Positions 22,074 through 32,255 of a stretch of 64,000 bases of DNA are shown here, piece by piece. The translations under genes and the position numbers were made by a program. The DNA lies in the NCBI RefSeq assembly GCF_029167645.1, contig NZ_CP119147.1, positions 3,348,001-3,412,000 of the forward strand, given 5' to 3'. The notes under the pieces were generated by a model. The model was not told where the DNA came from. It was given only the letters and a program-made list of their open reading frames with translations, and made no database searches. Source of the stretch: Streptomyces sp. AM 2-1-1. Lineage in GTDB: Bacteria; Actinomycetota; Actinomycetes; Streptomycetales; Streptomycetaceae. The stretch's first letter is position 1. Every line of letters starts with the position of its first letter.

Positions 22074-23225
22074 GTGACCGACGTGACCGACGTGACCGAC
22101 GTGGCCGCCGCCCGCCCCGATGCAGTCCGCGCGACGGAAGCACTCTCCCGCCCGTTCTCCGTGCGCGGGCTGACCTCGCGCAACCGGATCGCGATGGCGC
22201 CCATGACACGGGAGTTCTCGCCGGGCGGGATTCCCGGCCAGGACGTGGCGGAGTACTACGCCCGCCGGGCCGCCGGCGGGGTGGGGCTGATCATCACCGA
22301 GGGCACCTACGTCGACCACGACTCCGCCGGGACCAGCGACCGGGTGCCGCGCTTCCACGGCGCGGACGCCCTCGCCGGCTGGGCCGGTGTCGTGGACTCC
22401 GTGCACCGCGAGGGCGGCGCGATCATTCCCCAGCTGTGGCACGTGGGCGTGACCCGCGCCGAAGGCGCTCCGCCGGTCACCGGTGCGGAGCCGGTCGGCC
22501 CTTCCGGCGTCTCCCTCACGGGCGAGCCCAAGGGGCGGCCCATGACGCAGCAGGACCTCGACGACGTGATCGCGGCCTTCGCCGACGCGGCCGCCGCGGC
22601 CGAACGCCTCGGCTTCGACGGTGTCGAGCTGCACGGCGCCCACGGCTACCTCGTCGACCAGTTCCTCTGGGCCGGCACCAACCACCGTACGGACGCCTAC
22701 GGGGGCGACATCGCCGCGCGCACCCGCTTCGCGGCCGAGATCGTCGCGGCCTGCCGTGCGGCCGTGTCCAACTCCTTCCCCCTCTTCTTCCGCATGTCGC
22801 AGTGGAAGATGGGGGCGTACGACGCGAAGCTCGCGCAGTCGCCCGAGGAGCTGGACACCCTGCTCACCCCGCTCGCCGAGGCCGGTGTCGACGTCTTCCA
22901 CGCGTCCACCCGCCGTTACTGGCTGCCGGAGTTCGACGACTCCGACCTGAACCTCGCCGGCTGGGTGAAGAAGATCAGCGGCCGCCCCGCCGTCACCGTC
23001 GGTTCGGTCGGCCTGGACGGGGAGTTCTTCCAGGCGTTCCAGGGCAAGGGATCCCCCGTCGCCGGCATCGAGCAGTTGCTGGAGCGGATCGAGCGCGACG
23101 AGTTCGACATGGTGGCCGTCGGCCGCGCCCTGATCGCCGACCCCGAGTGGGCGGCGAAGACGCTCGCCGGGCGGACGAGGGACATCGACCCGTTCAGCGC
23201 GGAGATGCTCAAGTCGCTGCGCTGA
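22074..23225 (+). CDS. NADH:flavin oxidoreductase, Old Yellow Enzyme family
   Basis: From GTG 22074 (AGAGGA upstream) the product has 383 aa. OYE-family signatures are clear: NRIAMAPMTREFSPGGIPGQ (FMN-binding), GLIITEGTYVDHDSAGTSDR, IPQLWHVG, GVELHGAHGYLVDQFLW (catalytic/ligand His region), YGGDIAARTRFAAEIVAACR, and the C-terminal phosphate loop MVAVGRALIADPEW. These TIM-barrel enzymes reduce activated C=C bonds using NAD(P)H. The first codons are a 9-bp tandem repeat giving VTDVTDVTD, so the true start may shift by one repeat unit. Monocistronic, ending in a strong terminator. Confidence 0.9.
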   Translation: MTDVTDVTDVAAARPDAVRATEALSRPFSVRGLTSRNRIAMAPMTREFSPGGIPGQDVAEYYARRAAGGVGLIITEGTYVDHDSAGTSDRVPRFHGADALAGWAGVVDSVHREGGAIIPQLWHVGVTRAEGAPPVTGAEPVGPSGVSLTGEPKGRPMTQQDLDDVIAAFADAAAAAERLGFDGVELHGAHGYLVDQFLWAGTNHRTDAYGGDIAARTRFAAEIVAACRAAVSNSFPLFFRMSQWKMGAYDAKLAQSPEELDTLLTPLAEAGVDVFHASTRRYWLPEFDDSDLNLAGWVKKISGRPAVTVGSVGLDGEFFQAFQGKGSPVAGIEQLLERIERDEFDMVAVGRALIADPEWAAKTLAGRTRDIDPFSAEMLKSLR

Positions 23226-23280
23226 CCGACCGGTCCGGACCCGGCACGACGGCGGGACGGGCCCGGAGCGCCCTCGCGGG

Positions 23281-23326
23281 AACACGCCCCCGCGGCACCG
23301 GACGGCCGGTGCCGCGGGGGCGTGTT
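23281..23326. terminator. Bidirectional terminator between OYE and subtilase genes
   Basis: Perfect 20-bp arms (23281-23300 and 23307-23326) enclose a 6-base loop between converging genes, making it likely that it serves both. Confidence 0.85.
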
Positions 23327-23392
23327 CCGTGACGTGTGTTCCGTAGCGCCCGTTCCGTGACGCGTGTTCTCCGGGGACGTGTCGGTGGCTGC

Positions 23393-24658
23393 TCAGAGGC
23401 CGCCGGTGAAGAGAAGGCGGTTGGGGCTGCCGGTGCTCAGGGAGGAGAGGCGGTCCTTGCTCGACCCGGTCAGCAGGGCCGAGTAGATCTCCTGCGGGTC
23501 GGCCGTCGGGTGCGTCTGCTTGTACAGCACGGCGGCCCCCGCGACGTGCGGGGCGGCCATCGACGTCCCGTCCGCCGCGACCGTGCCGCCGCCGATGCGG
23601 GCCGAGACGATGCCCTGCCCGGGGGCGTAGACGTCGACACAGCTGCCGTAGTTGGAGAAGCCGGTCTCGCCGTCGTAGCGGTCGCTCGCTGCGACGGCCA
23701 GGACGCGCCCCGCCGAGGCCGGCGAGACCTGGCAGGCGTCACGGTTGTCGTTGCCCGCCGCGATGACCGGCAGCACGCCCGCGAGGGAGAGGCTGTTCGC
23801 GGCGTCGTTCACCGCCTGGGAGAACCCGCCGCCGAGCGAGCCGTTCAGGACGGCCGGCTGCCGGGCGTTGCGGGCCACCCAGTCGAGGCCCGCGACGAGT
23901 CCGGAGTAGGCGCCCTTGCTGTCGCAGCCGAGGACGCGGACGCTGACCAGGCTCGCCTTGGTCGCGACGCCGTAGGTGCGGCCGGCGACGGTGCCCGCCA
24001 CGTGCGTGCCGTGGCCGTTGCAGTCCGCACCCCGGCGGCCGTCGCCCATCGCGTCGAAGCCGAAGGTGGCCCGTCCGCCGAACTCGTCGTGGGTGTAGTC
24101 GATGCCGGTGTCGAGGATGTAGGCGGTCACGCCCGCGCCGCTGCTCGCGACGGTGAAGTCGTTGTCCAGCGGCAGGTCGCGCTGGTCGATGCGGTCCAGC
24201 CCCCACGAGCTGGACGGTGCCCGCACGGCCGGGGCCGCCGCCGAAAACGCCGGAGCCAGGTCGGCCGCCGCCGAAGACGCCGGAGCCAGGTCGGCCGCCG
24301 CCCAGGACGCCGGAGCCGGGGTCGCGGACACCGTCGCGTCCTCCTCGACCGCCCTCACCCCGGGCGAGACCCTGAGGGCGTCCAGCTGGAGCGCGGTCAG
24401 CGGGGCGGCGAAGCCGTTGAGGGCCTCGGAGTACACGTGGGACGGCGTCAGCCCCAGCGTGCGCGCCAGGGGTGCCGCGTCGGTCCCCCCGTCCAGGGTG
24501 ACGATGTAGCGGCCGGGCAGGGCGTTGGCCCCGGCGGTGCGGAGCGGGGCCGGGGTGGGCGGCGGGGTGTCGGCGACGGCGGCGCCACCGGCCAGGGCCG
24601 GGACGGCCACGAGGACGGCGGCGACGGCGGCGACGGCCAGACGGACGGGCATGCGCAT
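23393..24658 (-). CDS. Secreted S8 subtilisin-like serine protease with I9 propeptide
   Basis: From ATG 24658 (GAGGAG upstream) the 421-aa product has a signal peptide (residues 1-30), an I9 inhibitor/propeptide domain (about 47-107: GRYIVTLDGGTDAAPLARTL), a low-complexity linker, and the catalytic domain (about 150-415). The triad is D183 (AYILDTGIDY), H216 (NGHGTHVAGT) and S366 (GTSMAAPHVAGAA), with oxyanion Asn in AAGNDN. The linker is a 10-residue repeat, SAAADLAPAS-like, encoded by 30-bp DNA repeats. It matches the actinobacterial proteinase K-like secreted enzymes. Autocleavage of the propeptide is expected after secretion. Confidence 0.93.
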   Translation of the reverse strand: MRMPVRLAVAAVAAVLVAVPALAGGAAVADTPPPTPAPLRTAGANALPGRYIVTLDGGTDAAPLARTLGLTPSHVYSEALNGFAAPLTALQLDALRVSPGVRAVEEDATVSATPAPASWAAADLAPASSAAADLAPAFSAAAPAVRAPSSSWGLDRIDQRDLPLDNDFTVASSGAGVTAYILDTGIDYTHDEFGGRATFGFDAMGDGRRGADCNGHGTHVAGTVAGRTYGVATKASLVSVRVLGCDSKGAYSGLVAGLDWVARNARQPAVLNGSLGGGFSQAVNDAANSLSLAGVLPVIAAGNDNRDACQVSPASAGRVLAVAASDRYDGETGFSNYGSCVDVYAPGQGIVSARIGGGTVAADGTSMAAPHVAGAAVLYKQTHPTADPQEIYSALLTGSSKDRLSSLSTGSPNRLLFTGGL

Positions 24659-24920
24659 GGGGACGGCTCCTCGGACTGGGCGGGACACGGGGACGGGCGG
24701 CGCGTCCCCGCCCGCGCGCGAGCCTCGGGGAACGGCCTTCCCGGTACATCGGCTCCCGGCCCGGACGGACTTGAACCCCTCCGGCCACCTGGCCTCCCGC
24801 CACCTGGCCGACGACCGCCCCCGGCGCGGTCGGCGCGCCGCGTACCGCGCGGAGCGGGCAGCTCCGCACCGGCCACCGCGCGTTGTGCCGTCGGTCACCC
24901 TCCGGCAAGGAAATGCGCCG

Positions 24921-24948
24921 GAAACCTAACCGGTACCGCGTACGTAAC
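24921..24948. promoter_or_regulatory. Possible GlnR-type site upstream of amtB
   Basis: On the minus strand GTTAC, six bases, GGTAC, seven bases, GTTTC resembles the GlnR a/b box pattern (gTnAc-n6-GaAAc) only partly. The site lies 62 bases before the amtB start, and amtB-glnK operons of Streptomyces are GlnR targets. The match is imperfect. Confidence 0.35.
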
Positions 24949-25009
24949 GCACGCCCGCGACCCTCTCCTTCGCCGGAACCCCGCGCCGCCCCGAGGAAGG
25001 ACCCCCCTC

Positions 25010-26688
<1,679 letters not shown>

Positions 26689-26768
26689 TCCCGGCGTGGG
26701 CGGCCGGGCGGGCCGGCCCGGCCCCGCTGATCCGGTCCGGCTGACCCCGCCCCGTCGCCCCGCCCCGG

Positions 26769-27656
26769 TCAGCGCGCGGGAGCCGGTGCGGCGACCGGGG
26801 CGGCGGCAGCGTCCAGGACGCCGAGGAAGGCCGTGACGGTACGGCTCATCGCCGTGCGGCCGGGGCCGAGGTAGCCGCGCGGGTCCACGGCCCGGGGGTT
26901 CTCGGCGAGGTGGGCCCGCACCGCGCCGGTCATGGCGGTGTTGAGCGCCGTACCGATGTTGATCTTCGAGAGACCGCCGGTGACGGCCTGCCGCAGCTCC
27001 TCGTCGGGTACGCCCGAGGAGCCGTGCAGCACCAGGGGGAGGTCCAGGGCCTCGCTCAACCGGCCCAGCAGGGCGTGGTCGAGGCGGGCGGTGCGGGTGG
27101 TCATGGCGTGGGAGCTGCCGACCGCCACCGCGAGGGCGTCGACACCGGTGGCGGCCACGTAGGCGCGTGCCTCGTCCGGGTCGGTACGGGCGCCGGGGGC
27201 GTGCGCGTCCAGCGGCGCGGCCCCGTCCTTGCCGCCCACCTGTCCGAGTTCCGCCTCCACCCACAGGCCGTGCTGATGGGCCCAGAGCACGGCGGCCCGG
27301 GTGGCCGCCACGTTCTCCTCGTACGGCAGCCGGGACGCGTCGAACATCACCGAGCCGAACCCGCAGTCGGCGGCCTGGTGGAGCAGCGACGTGCTGTGCA
27401 CGTGGTCGAGGTGGAGCGCCACGGGGACGCCGGCGGCACGGGCCGTTTCCAGCGCGGCGCGGGCCAGCGGTCCGGGGCGGCCGTGGTGGAACGCCACCGC
27501 GTTCTCGCTGATCTGGAGGATCACCGGTGATCCGGCCCGCTCGGCGCCCTCGACGATCGCTTCGGCGTGCTCCAGGGTGATGACGTTGAAGGCCGCGACG
27601 GCGCGGCGCTCGGCGGCTGCGGTGGCGACCAGGTCGCCGGTGGCTGCGAGGGGCAT
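26769..27656 (-). CDS. Class II fructose/tagatose-bisphosphate aldolase family protein
   Basis: The 295-aa product shows class II aldolase motifs: AFNVITLEHAEAIVEGAERA, catalytic D84 and zinc ligand H85 in LHLDHVHS, EAELGQVGGKDG, AVAVGSSHAM, HGSSGVP and KINIGTALN. It is closer to the KbaY/GatY/AgaY (tagatose bisphosphate) group by length and context than to the long glycolytic enzyme. It splits a ketose bisphosphate into triose phosphates. It follows the SIS gene on the same strand with 95 bases between, facing a DeoR-type regulator, which supports a dedicated sugar catabolic role. Confidence 0.85.
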   Translation of the reverse strand: MPLAATGDLVATAAAERRAVAAFNVITLEHAEAIVEGAERAGSPVILQISENAVAFHHGRPGPLARAALETARAAGVPVALHLDHVHSTSLLHQAADCGFGSVMFDASRLPYEENVAATRAAVLWAHQHGLWVEAELGQVGGKDGAAPLDAHAPGARTDPDEARAYVAATGVDALAVAVGSSHAMTTRTARLDHALLGRLSEALDLPLVLHGSSGVPDEELRQAVTGGLSKINIGTALNTAMTGAVRAHLAENPRAVDPRGYLGPGRTAMSRTVTAFLGVLDAAAAPVAAPAPAR

Positions 27657-27751
27657 GGGCGTGTCTCCAGAACGGTGTGGTGCCGGTCCCGGTCGCCGTC
27701 GTGGACGGTGCCCCGGCCCGCGCGTGGACCTCGTGTCAGGCGCTCAGGCGC

Positions 27752-28636
27752 TCAGGCGTCGTGGAGGACCACCGAGCGCGTCAGGTGACGCGGCCGGTCG
27801 GGGTCGAGGCCGGCGGCGACCGCGCGGGCGACGGCGAGGCGCTGGACCCGGATCAGATCCGCGAGCGGGTCCAGCCCGCTCTCCACCCAGCGCGCCCCGG
27901 TGGCGCGCACCTGCTCCGCCAGGCCGGTGGGGGCCGGGCCGAACATCCAGGTCGCGGTGGTGTCGGTGGCGATGCTGATCGGGCCGTGGCGGTACTCCAT
28001 CGCCGGGTAGGACTCGGTCCAGGCCAGCGAGGCCTCCTTCATCTTGAGCGCCGCCTCGTTGGCGAGGCCCACCGTCCAGCCGCGTCCCAGGAAGGAGAGC
28101 TGGGTGGCGTCGGTCAGGCCTTCGGGCAGCGGTTCGGCCAAGGCGCTCTCGGCGTCGCTCACCGCGGCGTCGGTGTGCAGTCCCAGGTGGGCACGGAAGA
28201 GGGTGAGCGCGGTGGTGGCGAACCGGGTCTGCACCACCGACTCCTCGTCCGCGAAGCCGAGTTCGACGAGGTCGTCGGTGACGGCGCGCACGGCGGCGCC
28301 GGGCACGGCGGTGACGGTGACGGTACGGGTGGTGCCGTGCGACCGTCCGAGCAGTTCCAGCACCTCGGTGGTGGTACCGGAACGGGTGAGCGCGACGACC
28401 CGGTCGTAGCGGCGTCCTGTCGGGAACTCGGAGGCGGCGAAGGCGTCGGACTCCCCGAGGCCGTTGCTCTCGCGCAGCGCCGCGTAGGCCTGCGCCATGT
28501 AGAAGGAGGTGCCGCAGCCCACGACGGCGATGCGCTCGCCGTGGGCGGGGAGGGCATCGGCCCGTACGGTCGCCAGCTCGGCGGCACGCCGCCAGCAGTC
28601 GGGCTGACTGGCGATCTCGGCTTCGACGAAGGTCAC
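27752..28636 (-). CDS. SIS-domain sugar isomerase/deaminase (AgaS/GlmS-like)
   Basis: The GTG at 28636 with AGGAG upstream gives 294 aa. Two SIS domains are recognisable: the first has GCGTSFYMAQAYAALRESNG and ALTRSGTTTEVLELLGRSHG; the second has FLGRGWTVGLANEAALKMKE. The helix TESYPAMEYRHGPISIA carries the E-x-x-H-GP motif typical of GlmS/AgaS-like isomerases. Such enzymes interconvert or deaminate phospho-amino sugars. It is the first gene of the aldolase operon, and the divergent DeoR gene probably controls it. Substrate unknown: galactosamine- or glucosamine-derived sugar phosphates are plausible. Confidence 0.85.
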   Translation of the reverse strand: MTFVEAEIASQPDCWRRAAELATVRADALPAHGERIAVVGCGTSFYMAQAYAALRESNGLGESDAFAASEFPTGRRYDRVVALTRSGTTTEVLELLGRSHGTTRTVTVTAVPGAAVRAVTDDLVELGFADEESVVQTRFATTALTLFRAHLGLHTDAAVSDAESALAEPLPEGLTDATQLSFLGRGWTVGLANEAALKMKEASLAWTESYPAMEYRHGPISIATDTTATWMFGPAPTGLAEQVRATGARWVESGLDPLADLIRVQRLAVARAVAAGLDPDRPRHLTRSVVLHDA

Positions 28637-28748
28637 GGGGGTGCGCTCCTGGGTGACGGGGGATGCTCGGCCGGCCGGTCCCGCGCGCACGGCCCTCGGG
28701 CCGACACGAGGAGACGCGTGCTCTTTTCTGCACGTTAGCGGCTCTCAG

Positions 28749-28799
28749 CGAGCATCTTCAAGCATGCGGGGATGCCTTTCTTTCACCGTTCGAGCATCT
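28749..28799. promoter_or_regulatory. Possible DeoR operator, paired CGAGCATCT repeats
   Basis: CGAGCATCT occurs at 28749-28757 and again at 28791-28799, 42 bases apart (about four helical turns), in the divergent gap between the SIS gene and the DeoR gene. A related AGCATG lies between. Direct repeats are common in DeoR-family operators, but this is only an inference. Confidence 0.3.
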
Positions 28800-28906
28800 C
28801 TTCTCCCTCGTGACACGCTGGTCCCCGTCCGGTGGGCTCGTCCGGCCCTTCCCCGGGGGAGCCCGGCCGCCACCCCCGCACACCCCCACATCCGAGGAGA
28901 GCGCCT

Positions 28907-29707
28907 GTGTCCAGGGACGCCCGGTGGAACGCCCTGCTGGAACTGCTCGCCGCCCACGGCCGGGTGGAGGTGGAGGAGGCCGCGACGGCGCTGGAGGTGT
29001 CGGCCGCGACCATCCGCCGGGACCTGGACCAGCTCGCCGAGCAGCAGATGCTCACCCGGACGCGGGGCGGCGCGGTCGCCCACGGGGTCTCCTACGAACT
29101 CCCGCTGCGCTACAAGACGGCCCGCCACGCCCCGGAGAAGCAGCGCATCGGCCGCGCCGTCGCCGATCTGGTGCCGGTGGGCGGCGTGGTGGGCCTGACC
29201 GGCGGCACGACGGTCACCGAGGTCGCGCGCGGGCTCGCCGTACGGGCGGACATCGGCGGCGACGGCACGGCCGGCGGCGGTGCTCCGCCCGCGCTGACCG
29301 TGGTCACCAACGCCCTGAACATCGCGAACGAGCTGGTGATCCGGCCGCAGATCAAGACCGTGGTGACCGGAGGAGTCGCCCGCCCCCAGTCGTACGAGCT
29401 GACGGGACCGCTGGCCCACGGGGTGCTGGAGGAGATCACGCTCGACGTCGCCGTCCTGGGCGTCAACGCGATCGACGTGCGGGACGGTGCCTACGTCCAC
29501 CACGAGGGCGAGGCGGCCGTCAACCGGCTGCTGGCCGAACGGGCGCAGCGGGTGGTCGTGGCCGCCGACTCCTCGAAGATCGGCCGCCGGGCCTTCGCCC
29601 GGGTCTGCCCCCCGCACCGGATCGACGTACTGGTGACCGACACCGGCATCTCGGACGAGGACGCGGCCGCCTTCCGCGAAGCGGGCGTCACCGTCCTCGC
29701 CGTCTGA
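28907..29707 (+). CDS. DeoR-family transcriptional regulator
   Basis: From GTG 28907 (GAGGAGAG upstream) the 266-aa protein has a DeoR helix-turn-helix (NALLELLAAHGRVEVEEAAT, AATIRRDLDQLAEQQMLTRT, residues 7-57) and a sugar-phosphate-sensing ISOCOT-type domain (GGVVGLTGGTTVTEVARGLA, VVTNALNIANELV, HEGEAAVNRLLAERAQRVVV, DSSKIGRRAFARVCP). The family represses sugar operons until a phosphorylated sugar binds. It is divergent from the SIS-aldolase operon. Paired 9-bp repeats in the gap are candidate operators. Confidence 0.9.
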   Translation: MSRDARWNALLELLAAHGRVEVEEAATALEVSAATIRRDLDQLAEQQMLTRTRGGAVAHGVSYELPLRYKTARHAPEKQRIGRAVADLVPVGGVVGLTGGTTVTEVARGLAVRADIGGDGTAGGGAPPALTVVTNALNIANELVIRPQIKTVVTGGVARPQSYELTGPLAHGVLEEITLDVAVLGVNAIDVRDGAYVHHEGEAAVNRLLAERAQRVVVAADSSKIGRRAFARVCPPHRIDVLVTDTGISDEDAAAFREAGVTVLAV

Positions 29708-30137
29708 ACCGGGCGCCGCCCACCGCGGAACGGCGCTCCCCGCGCGGCGGACGGCCTTCCCGCACCGGAAGGGCGCCGCGCCGTTCGAGTGAGGAAAATA
29801 AAATTTTCCTCACTCCGAAAAAGCCCCCCGCAGGCCCCGGTTCACCACGCCCCGTACCCCTCCGGTCACCCGGAGGTCTCGTCGGCACGTGTCACCACCG
29901 CCTCGCCGCTCCGCCGTGCGTCGACACCACCCGTACGCCCTCCGTACGCCACCCGCATATGACGGAGGATCATAAACGCGCATACATGGTCGAGAGTGTG
30001 CAACTGCCGTTCCCGAATTCACACTTACTTATCCGCCCCATGTAAGATCAACTGACTTCCAGTGGGCTGATGGCGTATGGGGGGCGTCCCGTGAGGGGCG
30101 GCATCCTCGGCCCCGACTTCGGAGGGGCATTCCCTGC
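29708..30137. other. Gene-free, less GC-rich stretch before the conservon
   Basis: No coding frame is convincing. It contains a perfect AT-rich palindrome at 29787-29815 and, from about 29950, an AT-richer section (CATATGACGGAGGATCATAA and later TTATCCGCCCCATGTAAGAT) that likely carries the conservon promoter. Confidence 0.5.
29787..29815. promoter_or_regulatory. Perfect AT-rich palindrome
   Basis: GAGTGAGGAAAAT and ATTTTCCTCACTC (13 bp each) surround AAA. It lies 79 bases after the DeoR stop. It has no trailing T-run outside the stem, so it could be an operator as easily as a terminator. Confidence 0.6.
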
Positions 30138-30206
30138 ATGGCGCGGTCCAGGGCTCGTCGAGCCAGGGGATGCGACCGGCACGGGAACGTCAAGCCGTAT
30201 CCGTAG
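30138..30206 (+). CDS. Possible 22-aa leader peptide upstream of cvnA
   Basis: An ATG at 30138 preceded by GGAGGGG opens a 22-codon frame (MARSRARRARGCDRHG and six more) that ends in TAG at 30204-30206, two bases before the ATG proposed for cvnA. The product is Arg-rich. It may exist only to couple translation into cvnA or to attenuate it; conservation would have to be shown. Confidence 0.35.
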   Translation: MARSRARRARGCDRHGNVKPYP

Positions 30207-30208
30207 CC

Positions 30209-31483
30209 ATGGCACTTGAAGTGAGTCTCATGACATTTCCACAGGACGCTGTCCTCTGGGCACTGTTGGTCGTAGCACTGGTCGCCGTCGGCGCGGTGCT
30301 GCGGGCTCGTAAAACCAATATCAGGCTGCGCAGGCAGGCCTCCGAACTCAGAGCCGAGCGTGAAGGGCTCTGGCGGCAGCGTGACGAGTGGCAGGCGGCG
30401 CAGACCGGCCTCCTGCACCGGCACGCCGCGGAGCTGGCCGACGTCCGCAGGGACGCCGAGGAGGAGACCAAGGCCGTCCTCAAGGCGGCCGTGCGTACCC
30501 TTCAGGGTCTCGCCGACCAGCAGCAGGTCGTCATCGAGAAGGCCCAGACGAAGTACGGCGACGACCCGCAGATCCTCGCCGACCTCATGGCGATCGACCA
30601 CGCCAACAGCCAGTTCGGACGCCGCGCGCAGGGCATCGCCGTGCTCTGCGGTGGCTGGCTCGGCCGCCGCGAGACCGTCGCCTCCGTCTTCGACGTGGCC
30701 CGCAGCGCCCAGGGCCGCATCCGGCACTTCGACCGGGTCCGGATCAACGGGCAGGTGAACTTCTCCGTGGTCAGCAAGGCCGTGGAGCCGGTCGCCGTGG
30801 TCCTCGCCGAACTGATGGCCAACGCCACCAACTACTCCGCCCCCGGCACCCCGGTCGAGATCAACATCCAGGCCGTGCCCTCGGGCGTCTGCCTCATCGT
30901 CGACGACGCCGGTCTCGGCATGGGCCAGGAGGAGAAGGACCGCGCGGGCGCCCTCCTCGACCCCCGGGCCGAGATCAGCGTCTCGAGCCTGGGCATTCCC
31001 CCTCAATTCGGGTTCGCCGTCTCCGGCCTCCTGGCCGCCCGGTACGGGTTCAAGGTGTCGGTGGACTCCGTATCCCCCTACGGAGGTGTACGCGCGGTGA
31101 TCCTGCTCCCCGACGAGCTGCTGACCGGCGACGTGCCGCCGGCCCCGGTGCCGGTCACCCGGGACACCGCGGTGCCGGCGGCCGCGCCGCCGCTCCCCGG
31201 CCGGTCGGCCCGGACCGCGCCGACCCCCCTGTTCCCCGACGCCGTACGGCACGAGCCCGTCGCCCCCGCCGCGACGCAGCCCACCACCACGGCGGGCGGC
31301 CTGCCCAAGCGCCGCCGCCAGAGCCCGGTCTCCGTCCTGCCCACGGCGACGGCGGAAGCGGCCCCGGCCGAAGTGCCGCCGGTGCGCAGCAACCAGGAGA
31401 CGGCCTCCCGGCTGGGCGCGTTCCAGCGGGGCACCAGGTCCGGACGTGACACGACGACGATGGAAGGACCCGAGAACCAGTGA
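30209..31483 (+). CDS. cvnA: Conservon sensor-like ATPase, CvnA
   Basis: Start candidates are ATG 30209 (just after a 22-codon leader frame) and ATG 30230; neither has a strong ribosome site, so 30209 is chosen for possible coupling. The 424-aa product has one N-terminal membrane anchor (AVLWALLVVALVAVGAVLRA), a coiled-coil (about 45-100), and a histidine-kinase-like ATPase domain with ELMANATNYS (N box), VDDAGLGMGQEE (G1) and a GLAARYGFKV-type G2 region. The C-terminus is a Pro/Thr-rich tail. CvnA proteins assemble with CvnB, C and D at the membrane; they resemble sensors of a GPCR-like G-protein system. Confidence 0.88.
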   Translation: MALEVSLMTFPQDAVLWALLVVALVAVGAVLRARKTNIRLRRQASELRAEREGLWRQRDEWQAAQTGLLHRHAAELADVRRDAEEETKAVLKAAVRTLQGLADQQQVVIEKAQTKYGDDPQILADLMAIDHANSQFGRRAQGIAVLCGGWLGRRETVASVFDVARSAQGRIRHFDRVRINGQVNFSVVSKAVEPVAVVLAELMANATNYSAPGTPVEINIQAVPSGVCLIVDDAGLGMGQEEKDRAGALLDPRAEISVSSLGIPPQFGFAVSGLLAARYGFKVSVDSVSPYGGVRAVILLPDELLTGDVPPAPVPVTRDTAVPAAAPPLPGRSARTAPTPLFPDAVRHEPVAPAATQPTTTAGGLPKRRRQSPVSVLPTATAEAAPAEVPPVRSNQETASRLGAFQRGTRSGRDTTTMEGPENQ

Positions 31484-31884
31484 ACCCCGACCTGTCGTGG
31501 GTACTCGACGACGTGCTCCAGGTACCCGGCGCCCGACACGCGATCCTCGTGTCCGCCGACGGCCTGCTGCTGGCCAGTTCGGCCGACATCGGCCGTGACG
31601 ACGCCGAGACCGTCGCCGCGGCCATGAGCTCGATGCAGTCGCTGAGCCGGGCCGTCGCTCCCTTCATCGGCACCCGGACGCCCGGCCAGTGGCGGCAGAC
31701 GCTGCTGGAGTACGAGGACGGCTGGATCTTCCTCATAGCGGCCGGCAGCGGTGCCTACCTGGCCGCCGCGGCGGCCGCGGACGTGGACATGGAAGCCATG
31801 TCGTTCCGCATGCAGCAGCAGGTCGGCGCGGTCGGAAAGGCGATGACCACACCTCCTCGCCAGACGGCGGGAAGCGACGCATGA
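31480..31884 (+). CDS. cvnB: Roadblock/LC7 protein, CvnB
   Basis: The 134-aa product has the roadblock/LC7 fold pattern: SWVLDDVLQVPGARHAILVS, DGLLLASSADIGRDDAETVA and GWIFLIAAGSGAYLAAAAAA. In conservons this protein binds CvnA and the GTPase and may act as a GTPase-regulatory partner, as LC7/MglB proteins do. It overlaps cvnA and cvnC by 4 bases each, so expression is coupled. Confidence 0.92.
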   Translation: MNPDLSWVLDDVLQVPGARHAILVSADGLLLASSADIGRDDAETVAAAMSSMQSLSRAVAPFIGTRTPGQWRQTLLEYEDGWIFLIAAGSGAYLAAAAAADVDMEAMSFRMQQQVGAVGKAMTTPPRQTAGSDA

Positions 31885-32255
31885 CGGCCCGGGGCGAGGA
31901 AGAGGCCGTCTCCAGCGGATTCGTCCGCTCGTACGTCATCACCGGCGGGCGCGGTCTGCCCGACGCGGATGCGCTCTCCCTCGTCACGCTCGTCACCATC
32001 GCGCCGGACCGGGAGATGCCCGCCCACGCGGGCCCCGAGGTCCGGGCGATCTGGGAGCTGTGTTCCGGCGGCTACCTCTCGGTCGCGGAGGTGGCCGGCC
32101 ATCTCCGGCAGCCCGTGGGGGTGGCCCGGCTGCTGCTCCAGGATTTAGCGGAACAGGGTCACCTGATCCGGCGCAAGGCACCGCCGGCCGCCCAGCTCGT
32201 CGACCGGAAGATCCTCGAAGAGGTGTTGCATGGACTCCACGTCCGCTTCGGCTGA
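31881..32255 (+). CDS. cvnC: DUF742 protein, CvnC
   Basis: The 124-aa product contains the DUF742 pattern: FVRSYVITGGRGLPDADALS, IWELCSGGYLSVAEVAGHLR (winged-helix-like) and PVGVARLLLQDLAEQGHLIR. CvnC is always found between CvnB and the GTPase. Its winged-helix look suggests protein or DNA contact, but its role in the complex is not settled. ATGA overlap with cvnB; the last 26 bases overlap cvnD. Confidence 0.92.
   Translation: MTARGEEEAVSSGFVRSYVITGGRGLPDADALSLVTLVTIAPDREMPAHAGPEVRAIWELCSGGYLSVAEVAGHLRQPVGVARLLLQDLAEQGHLIRRKAPPAAQLVDRKILEEVLHGLHVRFG

Noticed and set aside
26689..26768. Terminator between glnK and aldolase
   Set aside because: GC-rich inverted words occur, but no single clear hairpin could be settled by eye.
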